This document shows positions 1 to 13,800 of a stretch of 64,000 nucleotides of DNA, piece after piece. The position numbers were made by a program, and so were the translations under genes. The stretch covers positions 14,942,001 through 15,006,000 of the forward strand of contig QCXZ01000064.1 of assembly GCA_025024175.1 (NCBI GenBank). The letters are read 5' to 3'. Position 1 is the first letter of the stretch. Each line of letters starts with the position of its first letter. The stretch is from Rhyzopertha dominica (Eukaryota; Arthropoda; Insecta; Coleoptera; Bostrichidae). The notes below the pieces were generated by a model. It was not told the origin of the DNA. It ran no database searches and was given only the letters and a program-made list of their open reading frames with translations.

Positions 1-2164
1 ATTTTAGAATAGAGTCCGATTTCAATTTTCTAAATGCAAGTGTGTACAAAGAAGCAAGGCGGCCTTGAGGTGAGATGTAACATGAATCAGTTTCCATTTA
101 AAAGGAAGAAGTAATTGTTTAACGATCTCACCTGCATTTTAGGTGAACATGTTCAGGTCGCAAGACTCTTGAAGTTAAGCATTAGTACATTCTATAGAGT
201 TACATTAAGGTCTATGTAGTATAAGCTCCAGTTAATGTTTGCAGTACACGATATTGTAACTTCGATTACTAATTTCTGTATTACAATTGACAGCGTAGGG
301 TGAAAATTAACTAGCACTAGTTCGCGTAAGCAATGAACTTAATTCCCAACTTCTGCGGAAGCCGGATAGCCCAAACTGTAAAGGAAATTTGAGTTCACAG
401 TAAATTTACTGTAACTGCGCAGGACATGTTCATAAGTTTAGGAATGTGCATGAATTCATGCTGTAAGTTTATACATGCTGGTCCAGCTCATTTAGAAGAA
501 CCTACCGGTTATCTCCGAACTACACATATATTAATATGCAAATTTAATTCGTTTACAGAAAATGATCGCGATTGATAGTAATTGACTGAAATAAATACTT
601 TATTTCTATTATACATATTTCTTGTCATAGACTTCTTATTAGTTTTAAGGTCATTCGCAGTAAATTTGTTTCGTAGCTAACCATAATGAAAGACACCGCA
701 GGCATTTCTTTTTCCATGAGGGTTCAGAAAAGGACTCGGAAAGGGAATAAAACGAACCACAACTTTTAATACCGCCAACTACTGTTTTCACTTTAAATGT
801 GTCAGTGCCGGTGAGATTGGGTTCTAAATTTTCATTCTAGCCGTGCCGCAGGCCATCATTACACAGACGGCGCCTACTGCCTTCCGTAAGAGGTCAACCT
901 GCTTTGATATCTCCCACGTGAACCATTTGAGTTGCCTTTGCCTCCGAGTGGTTAAGAATTCAACAGTGCTGCATCTTAGTACGGGTGACATATTTATTAG
1001 TGCATAGGTTATGATTACTATTTAGCAAGTAAAGTAAGTACAGTGTTGCAAAGCTAGCGATGGCTATTTTCAGAAATATTATATTTTTAGCAGAAAAAAA
1101 GCAGAATTATAACTCTTACAGTAGATACTGCAAGTCACCTCTTACTTGACGAATAATTTATAAGCTCTTAGTTCTCTTCGGCCTCTACAACTACAAAGAA
1201 TTTAATGTAAAAAATAAATATACATTTATCATAGTTTTTTCTTCATAGATGCGATAATATAACAGTCTACGGACCTACTACCGCTAAAGCTTTCACTTTA
1301 CTTTGTAATCCTTTTTATACTTTCGACGTATAACTGTATTGTCTTGAATGTTATTGTCAGTATTTACTGAAATTGTGACTAAATTTATGTATGTTCCTAC
1401 GGTTACAAAAGGACTGGTGATAGTGACCATAATAATACTAAAAAGCTGTAGTAAGATCAAAAGGAAATAAATTAGTTTCTTAAAAATGAGACTATCTATA
1501 TCCTGGAAAGCTCCGCTGCCGTTGCTATTAGCATAAAACCGCACTAAAACGAATAGCGTTAAACTGCCTTTCATGGAGGTTGGGTCAATTGTAAGACTAT
1601 TACTTCCGCTTCCACTTGAACCAACATTCTTACACCTATAATTGTATAACCGATTGGTCACACAACATTATACAATTAAGTCCCCGAGTGGTTTACTCTA
1701 GAGCGTGTTTTTTTTGTGTTCAATCAAACAAATAATACATACATTAACAATCCAAAATTTTCTAGTTTAATTTCGCTTCTATGCTATGCATTACCTTCAT
1801 AATATATTCTGAATCGATACACACATTATTGTATCTTTTATCGTAGACTAATAACGTGGTTCCTAAATAATCCAAACTACTAAACCACAACAAAGGCAAT
1901 CTAGCCAATCTGCACTGTTTGTGAATGGCAGGCTCTGATGTGGCTTAAATAAACTATACACTGCAGAGGACGGCTTTCCATTTGAACATAGGACATTCTT
2001 GCTAATTGCTTTTCAGCCTTCCTCCGAAGCCAGTGTGTCAGATGTTTGCTTCCATGACTAATTTCAACAATGCGCCAATTTGACATTGTCTGTATGAAAT
2101 ACAGAAGAAATTGTATTCGATCTAGAACAATATACCTAGTAATTATTGAACATAATATTATTTA
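1..2164. other. Intergenic DNA, no gene recognised
   Basis: I find no recognisable gene or repeat boundary here. The longest minus-strand frame (1293-1661, 122 codons) has a hydrophobic stretch that could span a membrane, but no family motif and no convincing splice context. A short minus-strand frame at 1901-2086 is also unsupported. Confidence 0.4.
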
Positions 2165-2697
2165 TTGTTAAGTATAACGTTGTGCACCTATGAAATGCCG
2201 TTTTACCATTTATTAACAAACCATTTCATGTAATATTTTAAATAACAAACAATTTCAAACACTCATTTTAAATGGTTCTTGAATGTATATGAAATAATTT
2301 TTATTTTTGTTGTTCAAACTAATGCGAATAAAAATGTTTGATGAATTATTTTGTTAGTTTGATGAAAACGTTGCGCTTACATTTCGGAACAAACATATTA
2401 AATCCTCGAATTTAAACTGTGGAAAACAAACATTTTTATTCAAGTAACATTTTAATTCAGCAAACATATGAATGAAAGGTTTTTAAACAGAAAACGTCGC
2501 GTGCAATACGAATTGTTATGTTTGTTGAATTAAAATGTTTGTTGACTTAAAATGTTTGTGGATAATTTTAATTCGTCGCTATGAACAGCGGACATAGTAT
2601 AAACTAACAAAGTGTAAATATGACAACCACGCAAGGGAATCTAACCTCAAAGCACACCCAAACCAAACAGAAGGGATCTCAAACGTCAAAAATTGCG
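2165..2697. repeat. AACAAACAT repeat family, copy A
   Basis: This segment matches 8577-9083 in inverted orientation over roughly 500 bp, with only scattered differences and one short insertion near 2662. Its inner part (2520-2600) is a run of degenerate 17-bp units of the form ATGTTTGTTGAATTAAA, ending in a conserved block AATTCGTCGC followed by GCGGACATAG. The same end block closes the foldback copy at 4440-5370. Copy A corresponds to the right half of that foldback. No open frame is present. I read it as part of a non-autonomous DNA element; the superfamily is unknown. Confidence 0.65.
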
Positions 2698-4439
2698 GTA
2701 AAATTGTTCTCAGTTCCCAAAGTCTACTATACTCTCCACAGGTTGCATCAATCGGTCGGTTTATGTGCGTGGTAAATGCGGGGAAGGACGTAAGAAATGA
2801 CGTATGCGAGCGCCTCAGGGCATCTCTGTCGCAACCGTCTATGGCTCGTAAACCGACTCTCTTGCACTTACAGATGCTTACGAGCCTTTTGTAGCCCTAT
2901 GAACTCCATCTGAAAAAGACGCAAGAGAATACCTATAAAAGTTTAGCGGTATTTTGAGCTCCAGATTAAGATTATTTTGTTAGTAGAAATAAGTAATTAA
3001 TTTTGTTTATCATTGCGGAGTGCTGATGTAAAGTTGCGTTGGGCGTAATGTGTAATTATGGCAAAGAAGAAGACTGATAGCGCGGGACTACGAATATCCC
3101 GCCTTAGAATCTAAAGAGAAACCGCTAAAGCAAATCTGTAAGCATTCGTATTAAATTTTTTAATTCTTAACAAATAATTGCAAGTGCTGAATCATCCAAC
3201 AAACGCACACTTGATTTATCTGAATCGTAGAAACTATCCCAAAAATACCGTAAACTGACAAACTGATTAACCAATTAATCAATGTGCGATGCATTATTGT
3301 AAATAGCACTGGCATCTGTTTTGTTCTTTCAATGCTAGTAATTACGGTACAAATAAACGTAGCATTTTGTTAATTGTTAGCTTCTAATTGTATTATTGTG
3401 ATGTTAGAGTGTAAATTATATGTATATATAAAATACAAAAAATGAACTTTTTTGTTCAGTTGCATTAATTACAGCCAAAAATGCACTTGTAAGTAAAAAC
3501 ATGTTGCCTACTTCGGTATATTCTTTTAATTTCATTGTTGCTTTGTCGCTAAGCTTTGTGAATTGCCTACTTAATCTATGTATTCTACGTATCAACACTG
3601 AGTTTACAGTAATATAATATATCGGGGTACCGATAATATAGAACGTTATAATCAATAAAGATACCATAATATTCCTACTGTAACATAGACTTTCTGTTTT
3701 AAACTTATTTTAACTATTTGTAATAAAAGCGGATATAAAGCATAGTCCAAAACAAATTATAAATTTACATACGTTACATTTATAACTATAATAAAATGCA
3801 TTCAGGCAATACAATCTTTGATTTTATATGATTAAATATAGTAAGTATGCAACTTTTATTTAACATTTAAGTTACATAAAAACCCAACTGTTAATAATTA
3901 TCATTGAGAATCACACATGTAGTGTCTATAGTAGGTAGGCATATGTACCGAGATAAAAAAATATATTCTAAATAACGAATTGGTTATAATAATATTGAAT
4001 AAAATAGGAAACGAAAATGTTTTATAAAATAAATTACAAAAAATGTAGTAGGAATGTGAAAGGTGCCATAGCGTACGGGACGAATTTGAAATGTAAAATA
4101 CATCTAATACAATAATTGTAACAAGTAGCGCTGGAAATTCTGCTTTATATTATATGAATATACGGCCGAATCTGACGTTTATACGTCCCTCTTGTTTGGT
4201 TTTATATAATTATCACTCATTCTGCTCCCAAGGAAACTCATAAATCGAATCCGCAAACATAATTATTCGAAATATTTATTGTTGATTATGTTTCGTGAGT
4301 ACTTCTGACCGCCATGTATTGCGTTAGTGTGTGATACACGTGTCCATAAGAACTGTAAATCTAAGCGAGAGGGAGTGAGGCGCCCCGTGACGTAACTGCT
4401 TCCTATTGGCTGGAGTGCGAATGCTGCAACCTGTAGTAG
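2698..4439. other. Intergenic DNA with weak promoter-like segment
   Basis: No gene is supported. A G+C-richer patch lies at 2740-2900. A minus-strand frame at 3416-3667 (83 codons) begins after a plausible splice acceptor and has one hydrophobic segment, but I cannot assign it. At 4380-4440 a TGACGTAA (CRE-like) site and an inverted CCAAT box (CTATTGG) lie about 15 bp apart, a combination seen in housekeeping promoters, but no transcript can be traced from it. Confidence 0.3.
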
Positions 4440-5370
4440 TCGAATAGACCTTGCTCAGTTCCCTCTTTTTCGTAGTAATCGGATAGTTGCCAAGTTTACA
4501 TACATCTGTTTTCAGTTCACTCGGTGTCCGCTAACCACTGCGACGAATTAAAATTATCAACAAACATATTAATTCAACAAACGTTTTAATTCAACAAACA
4601 TAATAAGTAGTACACAACAGTGGGTTTCTCAGTTTAAAATACTTGCAATTATTTGTTTGTGTAATTAAAATGTTAGTTGTATGAAATTGTCCGTTTTTCA
4701 TAATTTAAATTCAAAGTATTTTTACGAATGTTTGATAATTTAAGAACACAACCTTTATTTACCAAAGAAGGTTATTCAACATACTTTTTTATTACTTTCA
4801 AATAGAACAAATATCATTTAAATTGCTTCAGAGAAATTCAAGGTGAATTTAAGTTAAACTCATTTAATTGTTTGCCTTTTAAAATGGAACACAACAAAAA
4901 ACTGATTTTTATAATCTTTCATATAAATTCGAGATTATTTAATACTTGGGTTGTTTATTCTGTTACAATACTTGTTTGTTGTGGAGATGAAGCCTAATAA
5001 ATATGTAAGTTGCTTTAATTTGTTAGTGAGATATAAACGTTGCGCTTAGATTCCCAAACAAACATATTAAAACTGCGAAATTAAATTGTAGTCAACTAAC
5101 ATTTATATTTAAGTAACATTTTAATTCAATAAACAAATAAATGCGAGCATTTTAAACTAAGAAATCTATCTAATTCACTGCTGTAAACGAATTATTGTGT
5201 ATGTTGAATTAAAATGTTTGTTAAATTAAGATGTTTGTTGTATTAAAATGTATGTTGATAATATTAATTCGTCGCTATAGTCGGCGGACATAGCGCGAAC
5301 TAAAAACACATACATCTAAACTTTGCAGCTATGCGCTTTCTATAGAAAGACGGGAATTGAACACACTTTC
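4440..5370. repeat. AACAAACAT family foldback element, copy B
   Basis: The two halves (about 4440-4900 and 4980-5370) are diverged inverted copies of one another. Both outer parts carry the blocks GTCCGC, GCGACGAATTAA and repeated AACAAACAT/TTTTAATTCAA units; the inverted similarity continues outward past GTCCGC through GTTTACATACATC. The right half is homologous to copy A (2165-2697) and the left half to copy C. There is no coding capacity, so this looks like a non-autonomous foldback (MITE-like) element. I could not identify a target duplication. Confidence 0.6.
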
Positions 5371-8300
5371 CATAGAAAAATTTTCAGAACGCCAACTAAA
5401 TAAGGAAATTGGTTCGGTTTTGAGCGAAATTTTATCCTTGTTTAACATTAGCATTATTCTATTACTTTTATCTCTGTCTTCAGTTGGGAAGGAGCTGAGA
5501 GGGCAGCACGAGCGCGGTGATTCTGCATTCCGATTGGTCAAACTCGTAGCAGCCCCAAACTGTGTAGTTGCCAGATTGCACAATTTTTTTCTTATTCTGT
5601 TATAAGAAATTCACTTTATTCCAATCACTTTTATTACAAACTTTTTATTAATAGTGCTTAAGAATACTTTTGATTGTGACTTAATACTCTGAAATATTGG
5701 ACGATATATAAATAAGCTTTCGCTGGATTTCAGAGATTGATTTTATTTTATTATTATTTTGAAATAAATGTGGCATTCTTGCACGCCTGCGTCGTGCACA
5801 TGATTACGCATTTGTCCGCCATATTGCTTTTTCGAATTATAGGGTTAAGTACGATTTTGTGTTTGTTTGGACGTTTATTTCCTTTCGTTGCGTTATTATT
5901 ACATAAAAGTGTTAAGAACTAGTGAAGCCTGGTAAGTTACCATTGTTGAAATGTCATGATGTAGTACTCTGGGCTCTTGTGTTGTATAGTTGCACCGATG
6001 GCGTTGGTTGAACTACGGCTGTGCGTGGCGATTGCACTGCTACAAGAGTAAACTTGGTAAGTTTGTAGTTATTGGGGGATAAGATATTGTTATTGATTAA
6101 TCTTTGGTTTATAGTGGTCTTGCTGCTTTGTGGAGACACACGCGGTTAGTGACTCCAGCATCTTTTTTGGCTGTCTGAGTCTGAGAGCAAAAGCTAAAGT
6201 ACAAAAGCAGCAGGAGTATGCGTTAAGTAACTATTTTGAGTAAGGAAATGTACTTCGTTAATGTAGAATTCATTAACGTAGCAGCAGTACTGGTTGGTTA
6301 AAGGTGTGTAACCCAATATCACCACCATCTGATTGTAAAATGTAAGTAGTACAATAGCAATTGTGATACTATTTTTGTTAAGAAAACTTATCATAGGTAC
6401 CCCTAGATTCCCGTAGCAATTAACATTATGCAACAGTGTCGTTGCTTGGTCTGCAGCTGCAGTGATGTGCTTGTGGGAAAAATGCATTATTTTCCTTCTA
6501 ATGCTGAAAAGTAAGTGCATGCTGCTTATTAATATAGCTAAATTATATTAACAATACTTTTATATATGCATGGCTTTTCTTTTGGCAATTATAGAATTTG
6601 TAGCTTGAATCTAGTTACGCGAAAATTGCGACTATATGCTGTTCCCTCGTTATATCCAGCAGTTATGTAAGCATACCGATTTAATTGGTATAGAATGTGC
6701 TAACCTAACCTGTAAAATATTGTGCATTTATGATATCTTAGGAATTAACTTATCATATATTTTAGCTGAAACATCTAGCAGCTAGTTGTTCTGGTTTACA
6801 AGACAGCCAAGACACATCTAATGTAAGTGGACATCCTGTTTCCAGGGCTTTCCAGACATGTCAAGGGCAAACGCTTCATCTAGAAAAAAAGGCGTCTTAT
6901 GCATATGGTGGAAAACAAAGAGGCCTACATTTTCAAATTGAATAGAAAGTACAAAAATAAATCTGGAGATGTGGGGGCATTGACAGGACTTGCAGATTCC
7001 CCTTCTTTAAGAAACTTATTTAAAGGTAGGTGAAATACCTAGATCTAATTTAAAAAATAATAAATAATTCTTTGTTTTTTCAGTGGAATCCCCATGGAAG
7101 ACGTAAGACGGTAGAGAAGGTACTGGCAATTGCGCTTCTGAAGAGGAATCCTAAATGTTATAGGTTCTAATGAAAAGTTGTTGCTCTACCATTTCGTACT
7201 ACTTTGTTGACGATGTTGCAAAAAGTATCCTTCCATTCTGGAATAAACGAACACCAAAATTTCGTCATCGGGGACATTGTACGTTCTGTCTGTCATATAG
7301 GAATTCCTTTGTGGTGCAAGCGATGGCATCAAGAAAACCAGCAGACTCGAAAAGAAGCAAGATAAGTAAGGCGGAAGATGCGCAAGTTCCAGCATTATGG
7401 ATAAATAAGTTATTCTATATCGTTACAAGTGTCAAGTTTGCATTTTATAGACATACAGTATTATTTTATATTATTCACATCCACAAATGCATATTCTTAA
7501 TGATTCATTACTTACAATAACTTTGTTTATCAAGCACAGACTGCATGCACTCAGTATAGTAATACAAAAATACAAGTAAATACAAAAACTATCGGTGTTT
7601 CAAGCTTTCTGTTTATAAAACTTTGTTTTCTGAAAGTTTTTAAGAGTTTTTTCTACAGTCTATATTTTGAAGCAATAAATTTACGAACTACTCTAGAACC
7701 CATGAAATTATTGAATAATAGTAACAATAAAAACATTTCGTATTTATTAGTTCAGCTCAACATCGTATACAATTGTTATAACTTTAATATGAAAAGCTAA
7801 ATGAATAAAATAAGAATAGAAAACTTCCACTTCATTACCTTAATTACAGCTTAATGAGTTTCTTCATTAATTTGTTAAAACTTGCATTGTGTTGTTTCCA
7901 CATGTCTTTAAGAAGTAACAAATAAATGGTTCAATTACTGAACTTCCATAATTGTAAATGCCAGTAACAAAATTTATGTATTGTGTAATATTCCTTCATG
8001 TAGGAAATCAAATAAAATTAACACGGTGCCTTAAAACCATAGATGTTTACAGAACATATTGATTTTAATGAAATTTTTGGCTAAAGCTGCACAAGAAACT
8101 CGTTAAACTTTTTTATATACACATGATGTCATATTTCTATACCCCTTAATTTGAAAATGGGAACATTGTAAATTATCTATTGTATAAGCAGCGTTATTGT
8201 ACATACAATATTTATACACTATACCACGAAATTAGTTTTATTTGCTATTGTACATATTATTTATGTATGCATATCATTTATTTCTCTTTGTGTTCAGCTA

Positions 8301-8576
8301 TTTGAATTATTGTAATTAGTAAATAATTTTGTCTCATCCTATGATTTACTATTGTATTTTTTTATTGTTTTGTAAATAAACGTTTTCCAATGAGTCATTG
8401 TTTCACTTTGAAGTTAAATAAAAAATACCAGCAGATTAGCAGTGCAGCACTCCTTCTAGCATATTTTCAAACCTGCCGCCACACGCCGCGCGCGACCTCT
8501 ACCGACACCTTCCTATACAGCGGCGCAGACCGAACCTGAAATATATAGGGAGTCGTACTTCTCGACGTTTTCTCTG
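5371..8576. other. Intergenic DNA with possible exon-like fragments
   Basis: No recognised gene. Splice-site-like signals occur at about 5931 (CTG/GTAAGT), 6764-6775 (TTTTAG/CTG), 6832 (AAT/GTAAGT), 7026 (AAAG/GTAGGT) and 7082 (TTTCAG/TGG). The segments between some of them stay open, notably plus-strand 6905-7025. I cannot link them into one frame or name a product. From 7560 to 8400 the DNA is A+T-rich with nothing recognisable. At 8460-8576 it becomes G+C-rich next to repeat copy C. Confidence 0.3.
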
Positions 8577-9083
8577 CACTTTCCCAACGATTTTTGACGT
8601 TTGGGTATGCTTTGAGGTTAGATTCCCTTGCGTGATTGCCATATTTACACTTTATTAGTTGATACTGTGTCCGCTGTTCGCAGCGACGAATTAAAATTAT
8701 CAACAAACATTTTAATTCAACAAACAGAACAATTCGCAGTGCGCGCGACATTTTCGGTTTAAAAACCTATCATTTATATGTTTGTTGAATTACAATGTTA
8801 CTTGAATAAAAATGTTTGTTTTCCACAGTTTAAATTTGAGGATTTAATATGTTTGTTCCGAAATGTAAGCACAACGTTTTCATCAAACTAACAAAATAAT
8901 TCATCAAACATTTTTATTCGGTTTAGTTTGAACAACAAACATAAAATGTGTTTCATATAAATTCAAGAACCATTTAAAATGAATGTTTAAAATTGTTTGT
9001 TATTTAAAATTTTACATGAAAAGATTTGTTAATAAATGGTAAAACGGCATTCCATATGCACCGCTTGTTATATTAGACTAAAT
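8577..9083. repeat. AACAAACAT repeat family, copy C
   Basis: This is the inverted counterpart of copy A. The conserved GTCCGC...GCGACGAATTAAAATT end lies at about 8670-8700, followed by 17-bp units containing CAACAAACATTTTAATT and a long A+T-rich tail ending near 9083 (GCATTCCATATGCACC). The similarity to copy A also covers 8577-8668, so the repeat unit is larger than the GTCCGC end. No coding content. Confidence 0.65.
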
Positions 9084-9689
9084 CCAAGAACTTTACTGTT
9101 TAACTTAATCTATAATATGTCTCCATTAAACCGAATTCCTTGCAGATAATTGCACTATATTGTATGTCTAAGCACATCGCCTCTACAAAGATTACAAACT
9201 AGGTAGGTAATTGCATTTTCGGTTGACGAACCGTAAAACACAGGTTACATATTCTAGTGGTCAAGGTTATTGTTTCAAACTTAAATATAAAATACAAGAT
9301 AAATAAATAATATATCTTCAAGGCTATCATATACTTGATAGGTAATTTAAAAATGAAGTAACGACCGGGACCATTAGCGGTCCCTCCGTCTTTGAGGTTA
9401 GAATAGAGGTTTAAAAAACTAAAAGTTAAGAACTTATTTTGCCGCAAATGTAATTGTTGTGTTTCCCAGTGACTGCTGCTCCAATCATATCTAGTCAACC
9501 TAGATAGCCAGAATGTTTTATTTAAAAATCAAGATTTTCTAAGCAATGTATATGTAACAATAATTATTATTAATATTTATAATAATATTAATTAATTACA
9601 ATAATAACAGATAATTATTATTACTTTAACAATAAAAATAAGAATAATAGTAATTTATTTTCCAACAGATAAAGTCCATTACAGAAAGC
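9084..9689. other. A+T-rich intergenic DNA
   Basis: No gene seen. 9560-9650 is a degenerate AAT/ATT microsatellite-like tract adjoining the 3' side of the LINE remnant that follows. Confidence 0.4.
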
Positions 9690-10885
9690 AATTCAAAATA
9701 AAAAAGAAATGGAGTAAAATGCATTATGAAAATAAAAGCATTAATACTGTTATTGAAAATGTCAATTGTATCATTTAAATTAATATAGATTCTACAAATA
9801 TAAAAAAGTGAATTGTGAAGCAGTACAGTGCGAACAAATTCATTATAAAACGTAATTGTATTTCTAGAACGGTTGCGGGAAACATAAAATGATATACATA
9901 TAATGAAAAAAGTAATTTGACCATTACTTATCTTATACAGAAATGCCAGTGAGACATAAGTTCTTCTGCTGTCCAGAGACTTAATATTAAATTCGTTTAG
10001 CAATCGATTGTGAGGAAAATCACACACAAGATACTGTCCATGAACTTTAAAAAATAAATATCTGCAAAACCTCCCTTGAACTCGAAGCGATATAGATGTA
10101 TTAAATAATACGGGTTCCAAACAACGGAACAGTATTCGAGCTTAGACCTTATAAGGGTTATATATAATGATCTCATACTTTGAATGTCAGAGAAGTCTCT
10201 AACGTTTCTTACATTCTCAGACTACTAGATATAATATGACTAATATGTGGTGAGAATGACAAAGCTGGATCAATAGGTAACAATCCCAAGATCGAAAATC
10301 TGATCACATCTTTCAAGAATGCATTAATGGTAGAATCAGATACCAAGTTGTTGATGCCATGCGAAAACGTCCATAGTTTTGCACTTATTCGCATTCACAA
10401 TTAACTTATTCTTCTGAAGCCACACTACCATCGAACTTAAACTAACTTGCAATTTTATACAGTCATCGATTTTAGAAGCACATCTAAGTAACTTAATATC
10501 ATCAGCATATAACAACATATCAAATCCAAAACAAGGTTCAATAACATCAATAACATCGTTTATAAAAATTACGAATAGCAAGGCATCCAAATTAGATCCT
10601 TGCCAAACACCGCTATTGCAATCAAAAAGAAAGGATTTGTAATTTTCGTACTGAACATATTGCTTTCTACCACTAAGCATTTACTTGAACATTTTTATTA
10701 GGTTATCACACACTCCATATTTCTTTAGCTTAATAAGCAACAGATTGTGGTCGACTATGTCGAATGTTTTGATTAAATCTGTATAAATTGCATCAACTTT
10801 TTATCATATTTGACACAACTAAGTGAAATGTGTTAAATTGGTACATGTTGATCGGCCCTTTATAAAACCATGTAACCGGTAGTTT
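9690..10885 (-). pseudogene. Decayed LINE (non-LTR) reverse transcriptase, 3' part
   Basis: Read on the minus strand, 10885 to 9690 carries successive blocks of a LINE reverse transcriptase in shifting frames. These are HGFIKGRST (about 10870), YTDLIKTFDIVDHN (about 10780), the GVPQGS-like block GVWQGSNL followed by LLFVIFINDV, and the catalytic YADD at residues 58-61 of the frame 10680-10336. Then come the thumb block LLPIDPALSFSPHISHI and the tail SKLEYCSVVWNP...RYLFFKVHGQYL. Families with this order include Jockey/CR1-type LINEs, which copy RNA into DNA at a nicked target. Multiple frameshifts and stops make it inactive; the endonuclease part upstream is missing, as expected for a 5'-truncated copy. 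Exact clade is uncertain. Confidence 0.85.
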
Positions 10886-13800
10886 GCAGCTCACATGTAA
10901 TATGATAAATTTTATGATGAGTTTTTGTGTCTTTATGATTTTATGTTACAATTAACGATTAAAATTTGTCTCAAGTTACAGAAGATAAAGTAACAAAAAT
11001 TTATAGTGTTACTACGCTGCGGGTAATACAGCTCTTTCTGAATCGTTTACTTAAAGTATAAATTGAGTAGTGCTGTTTAAAAAAAATCGCCCTGTGTATC
11101 CAGTGCAACAAGTAACACGCCTTCCTTCTGGTATGATAATCAGGAACCACAAGTTTTCGTGTAATTGAATACAACCAGGAAAATGTATCAAAAGTCCAAA
11201 GTTTAAAAGCTGACGCATGACGATAGGTAATAAACTCTCGTAGGCGAGGGTAGTCTCTATATGTAGATTGAATGTAGGGCTCGGTATCGAACATTGAACA
11301 CGCCTGGACGACAGCTGATGAGGTGTCCCAGTGATGAACGGTCACAGAATATGAAATACAGTTTCGGAAATGGCCGCTCAATAAACATGTCAAATAAGGT
11401 ATTGCATCTAATTTCTAGTTTATGAACAACGGTTTGAATTTGACGGTTGTATGCTATGTGTTGCTATTTCTGGTCATTTTTCACACAACTGTATACCAGT
11501 ATTTGTGACAGTGTGTAATGGAAAGAACTGAGTTACGTTTTTGTAAAAGTAGGTGTAGTTGATCTAAATTCATATATTATCACATATTAACATATTCGCG
11601 TAATCTGTTAACTTATGACCACAAGCGGATTGCGTGAGTAAAATCATAAAAAAAACCTATAGTTAAAATAGCTATATGGCACAAAATCCTCATCTAACAT
11701 AAGATAAGAATATGTTGCATATTTATTGATATGTTAATTGAAAATAACGTACCTATAAATGCACTCATAAAGCAGGTCAATTACAGAAAAAGAATTAAAA
11801 GGGATGGCACTTCACTTACCAATTTATTCTACTTTACTTTACAGGGATGTGACTGCGGTTTGCGACGCTTCAGAAACCACTTGCGCAACATCTTTGTAAC
11901 ATTAAATAGAATAACTGGGATGCAGATGAGCAAATAGAAACTGCCAACGGACGCTTTTTCAACTTTGGAGGTTTTCCAGCCATGAGTGGTTGACATCGTC
12001 ATTATAATGAAAGGAGTGAGGTCGACTCTGATAATCTCGAAAGAGATATAGAATCGGTATCGTTGAGGTCGCGAACGAAACTTATAATAGGGATTCTATT
12101 AGTGATTAGGCATTCATCCTTACATATTAATTATTAGTACGTAACAAGTTTACCCGTCGTAAACTTGAAGAAAGGTCAAGGTCACTAAGTTATCATTGTA
12201 GTTTTAATTAAAATTTTTTAATGTATTATTGGACGTCATGTAGGTTAAATAAACTTGCTCTTATTCTCCCATGTCTCAAGCCCTACCAGGTTAGTTCAAC
12301 GCAAAAGTGCAAGAAAATGAAAGTAATGGTATATACATAGGCATATTCTAATATAGAGGAAAATGTTAAACATATAACGATTATCTGATAAAGAAATAAA
12401 CGATTTACAGTTGCAAATAACTAGAAAACGATGTGTTGGCTATATATTACCCAGTTTACTTATCTATCTATTATTGAACTGTTTTCTATCAAATATATTG
12501 CACTCCGGGAGCCTCTTTTTAACAGCTGGTTTTGTTTAAATAAAATAGCTGGAAAAAAACAAGAAAGAAAAAACGACGTGACTTGCCGCTGCGGTGCTTG
12601 TACTGGACAGACATAACAAAGCGAGCGAACTTTCAGCGTAAACAATTCTTGTCAACTGCCGAAAATATGCGTATGATTCAAAATAAACTAAACTAGAATA
12701 ACCCTCACTATAGGAGCGCTTAAACATGAACTTGACACCGACGCCCATGTACGTGGTCATGCATTTAAATTAAACAAGGAACACTTCAGGACATTCATCG
12801 TTTTATTTATTTTATTTATTTCGAAAAATTGTTTTAACTTCCAACGATTGCTTCCTTCAAGCATCATTTGGATCAGTTGTGGTAGTCGAAATGACCTTTG
12901 TGTGCCCTGCATGTGCGCCCGGGACCAATTTCGTTGTGTGAGAGTGCTAAGCTAGTGTTCTTTTTTTGTTTTTCCTTTATCATTATTTAAATACTTGTTT
13001 ATTTTGTTACTTATTTAGGACCGAATATCCATTTATTTGTTTTCATAGGGGTTTTTGCGGCTGATCGCAAGTTATTTTTTATGTTATTTAATAAAATATA
13101 AATAAATAATAATAATATAACGTATAGCAACGAATGGTGTTATGTACATAAAATTATTAAATCTATTATTTATTCCAGCGATTAGATTACTTAACCTCAA
13201 TACAATTACCGAAGTTTTACCACGTATAAATACCAATATTTATAAATCATGCAATATGAAACCTTTTATCCCTTGAAAACAAGATGAATGGAAATGGATG
13301 GCTCTGTCCTTATAGATGATGCTTCCAGTATGTACAGATATGTATCCTTTCTCAAAAAATTTTTCAGAAAACTTTCCAGCTTCAAAGGTGTCCAGGGAAA
13401 TTAGAAGGAGTAACCCTCGGTGTACAAAACATGTAAGTCCAACATTTTTTTAGGGATTGTTCGACTAAAGTTACTTCAGGACGTCAACAGAACATAAAAC
13501 GAGCACATGGCTACAAAATTGCAGAGATGAAAATAAAATGAACGTTACCTTAGTTAATAAGAGTTTCCCAAAAGAAAAAAGAACTCTCGGAAGTTCACAC
13601 CGATCGCATGCCTATAATGGTGCACAAGCTTTGCCGTTTCCAACAAGGAAAACTAACAACCATAATATTGCCGTTTCGCAGTATCCTCAACCGCTATTTT
13701 TCCCGATTCACTGACGACGAATTCAGTCACATGAAGAATGGTAGATATACCCTGGATATCTTAGTAATAAATTCACACCGGGTTTTTGGCTAACCATCAA

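Noticed and set aside
949..1000. CCGAGTGGTTAAG resembling a tRNA-Ser A box
   Set aside because: No B box or cloverleaf pairing downstream.
1293..3667. Minus-strand hydrophobic frames (1293-1661, 3416-3667) resembling pieces of an insect chemoreceptor
   Set aside because: Hydrophobic composition alone; no conserved C-terminal motif, the frames are far apart with a repeat between them, and splice sites do not join them convincingly.
11001..11393. 130-codon minus-strand frame
   Set aside because: No recognisable domain; not a continuation of the neighbouring LINE, whose upstream blocks end at about 10885.
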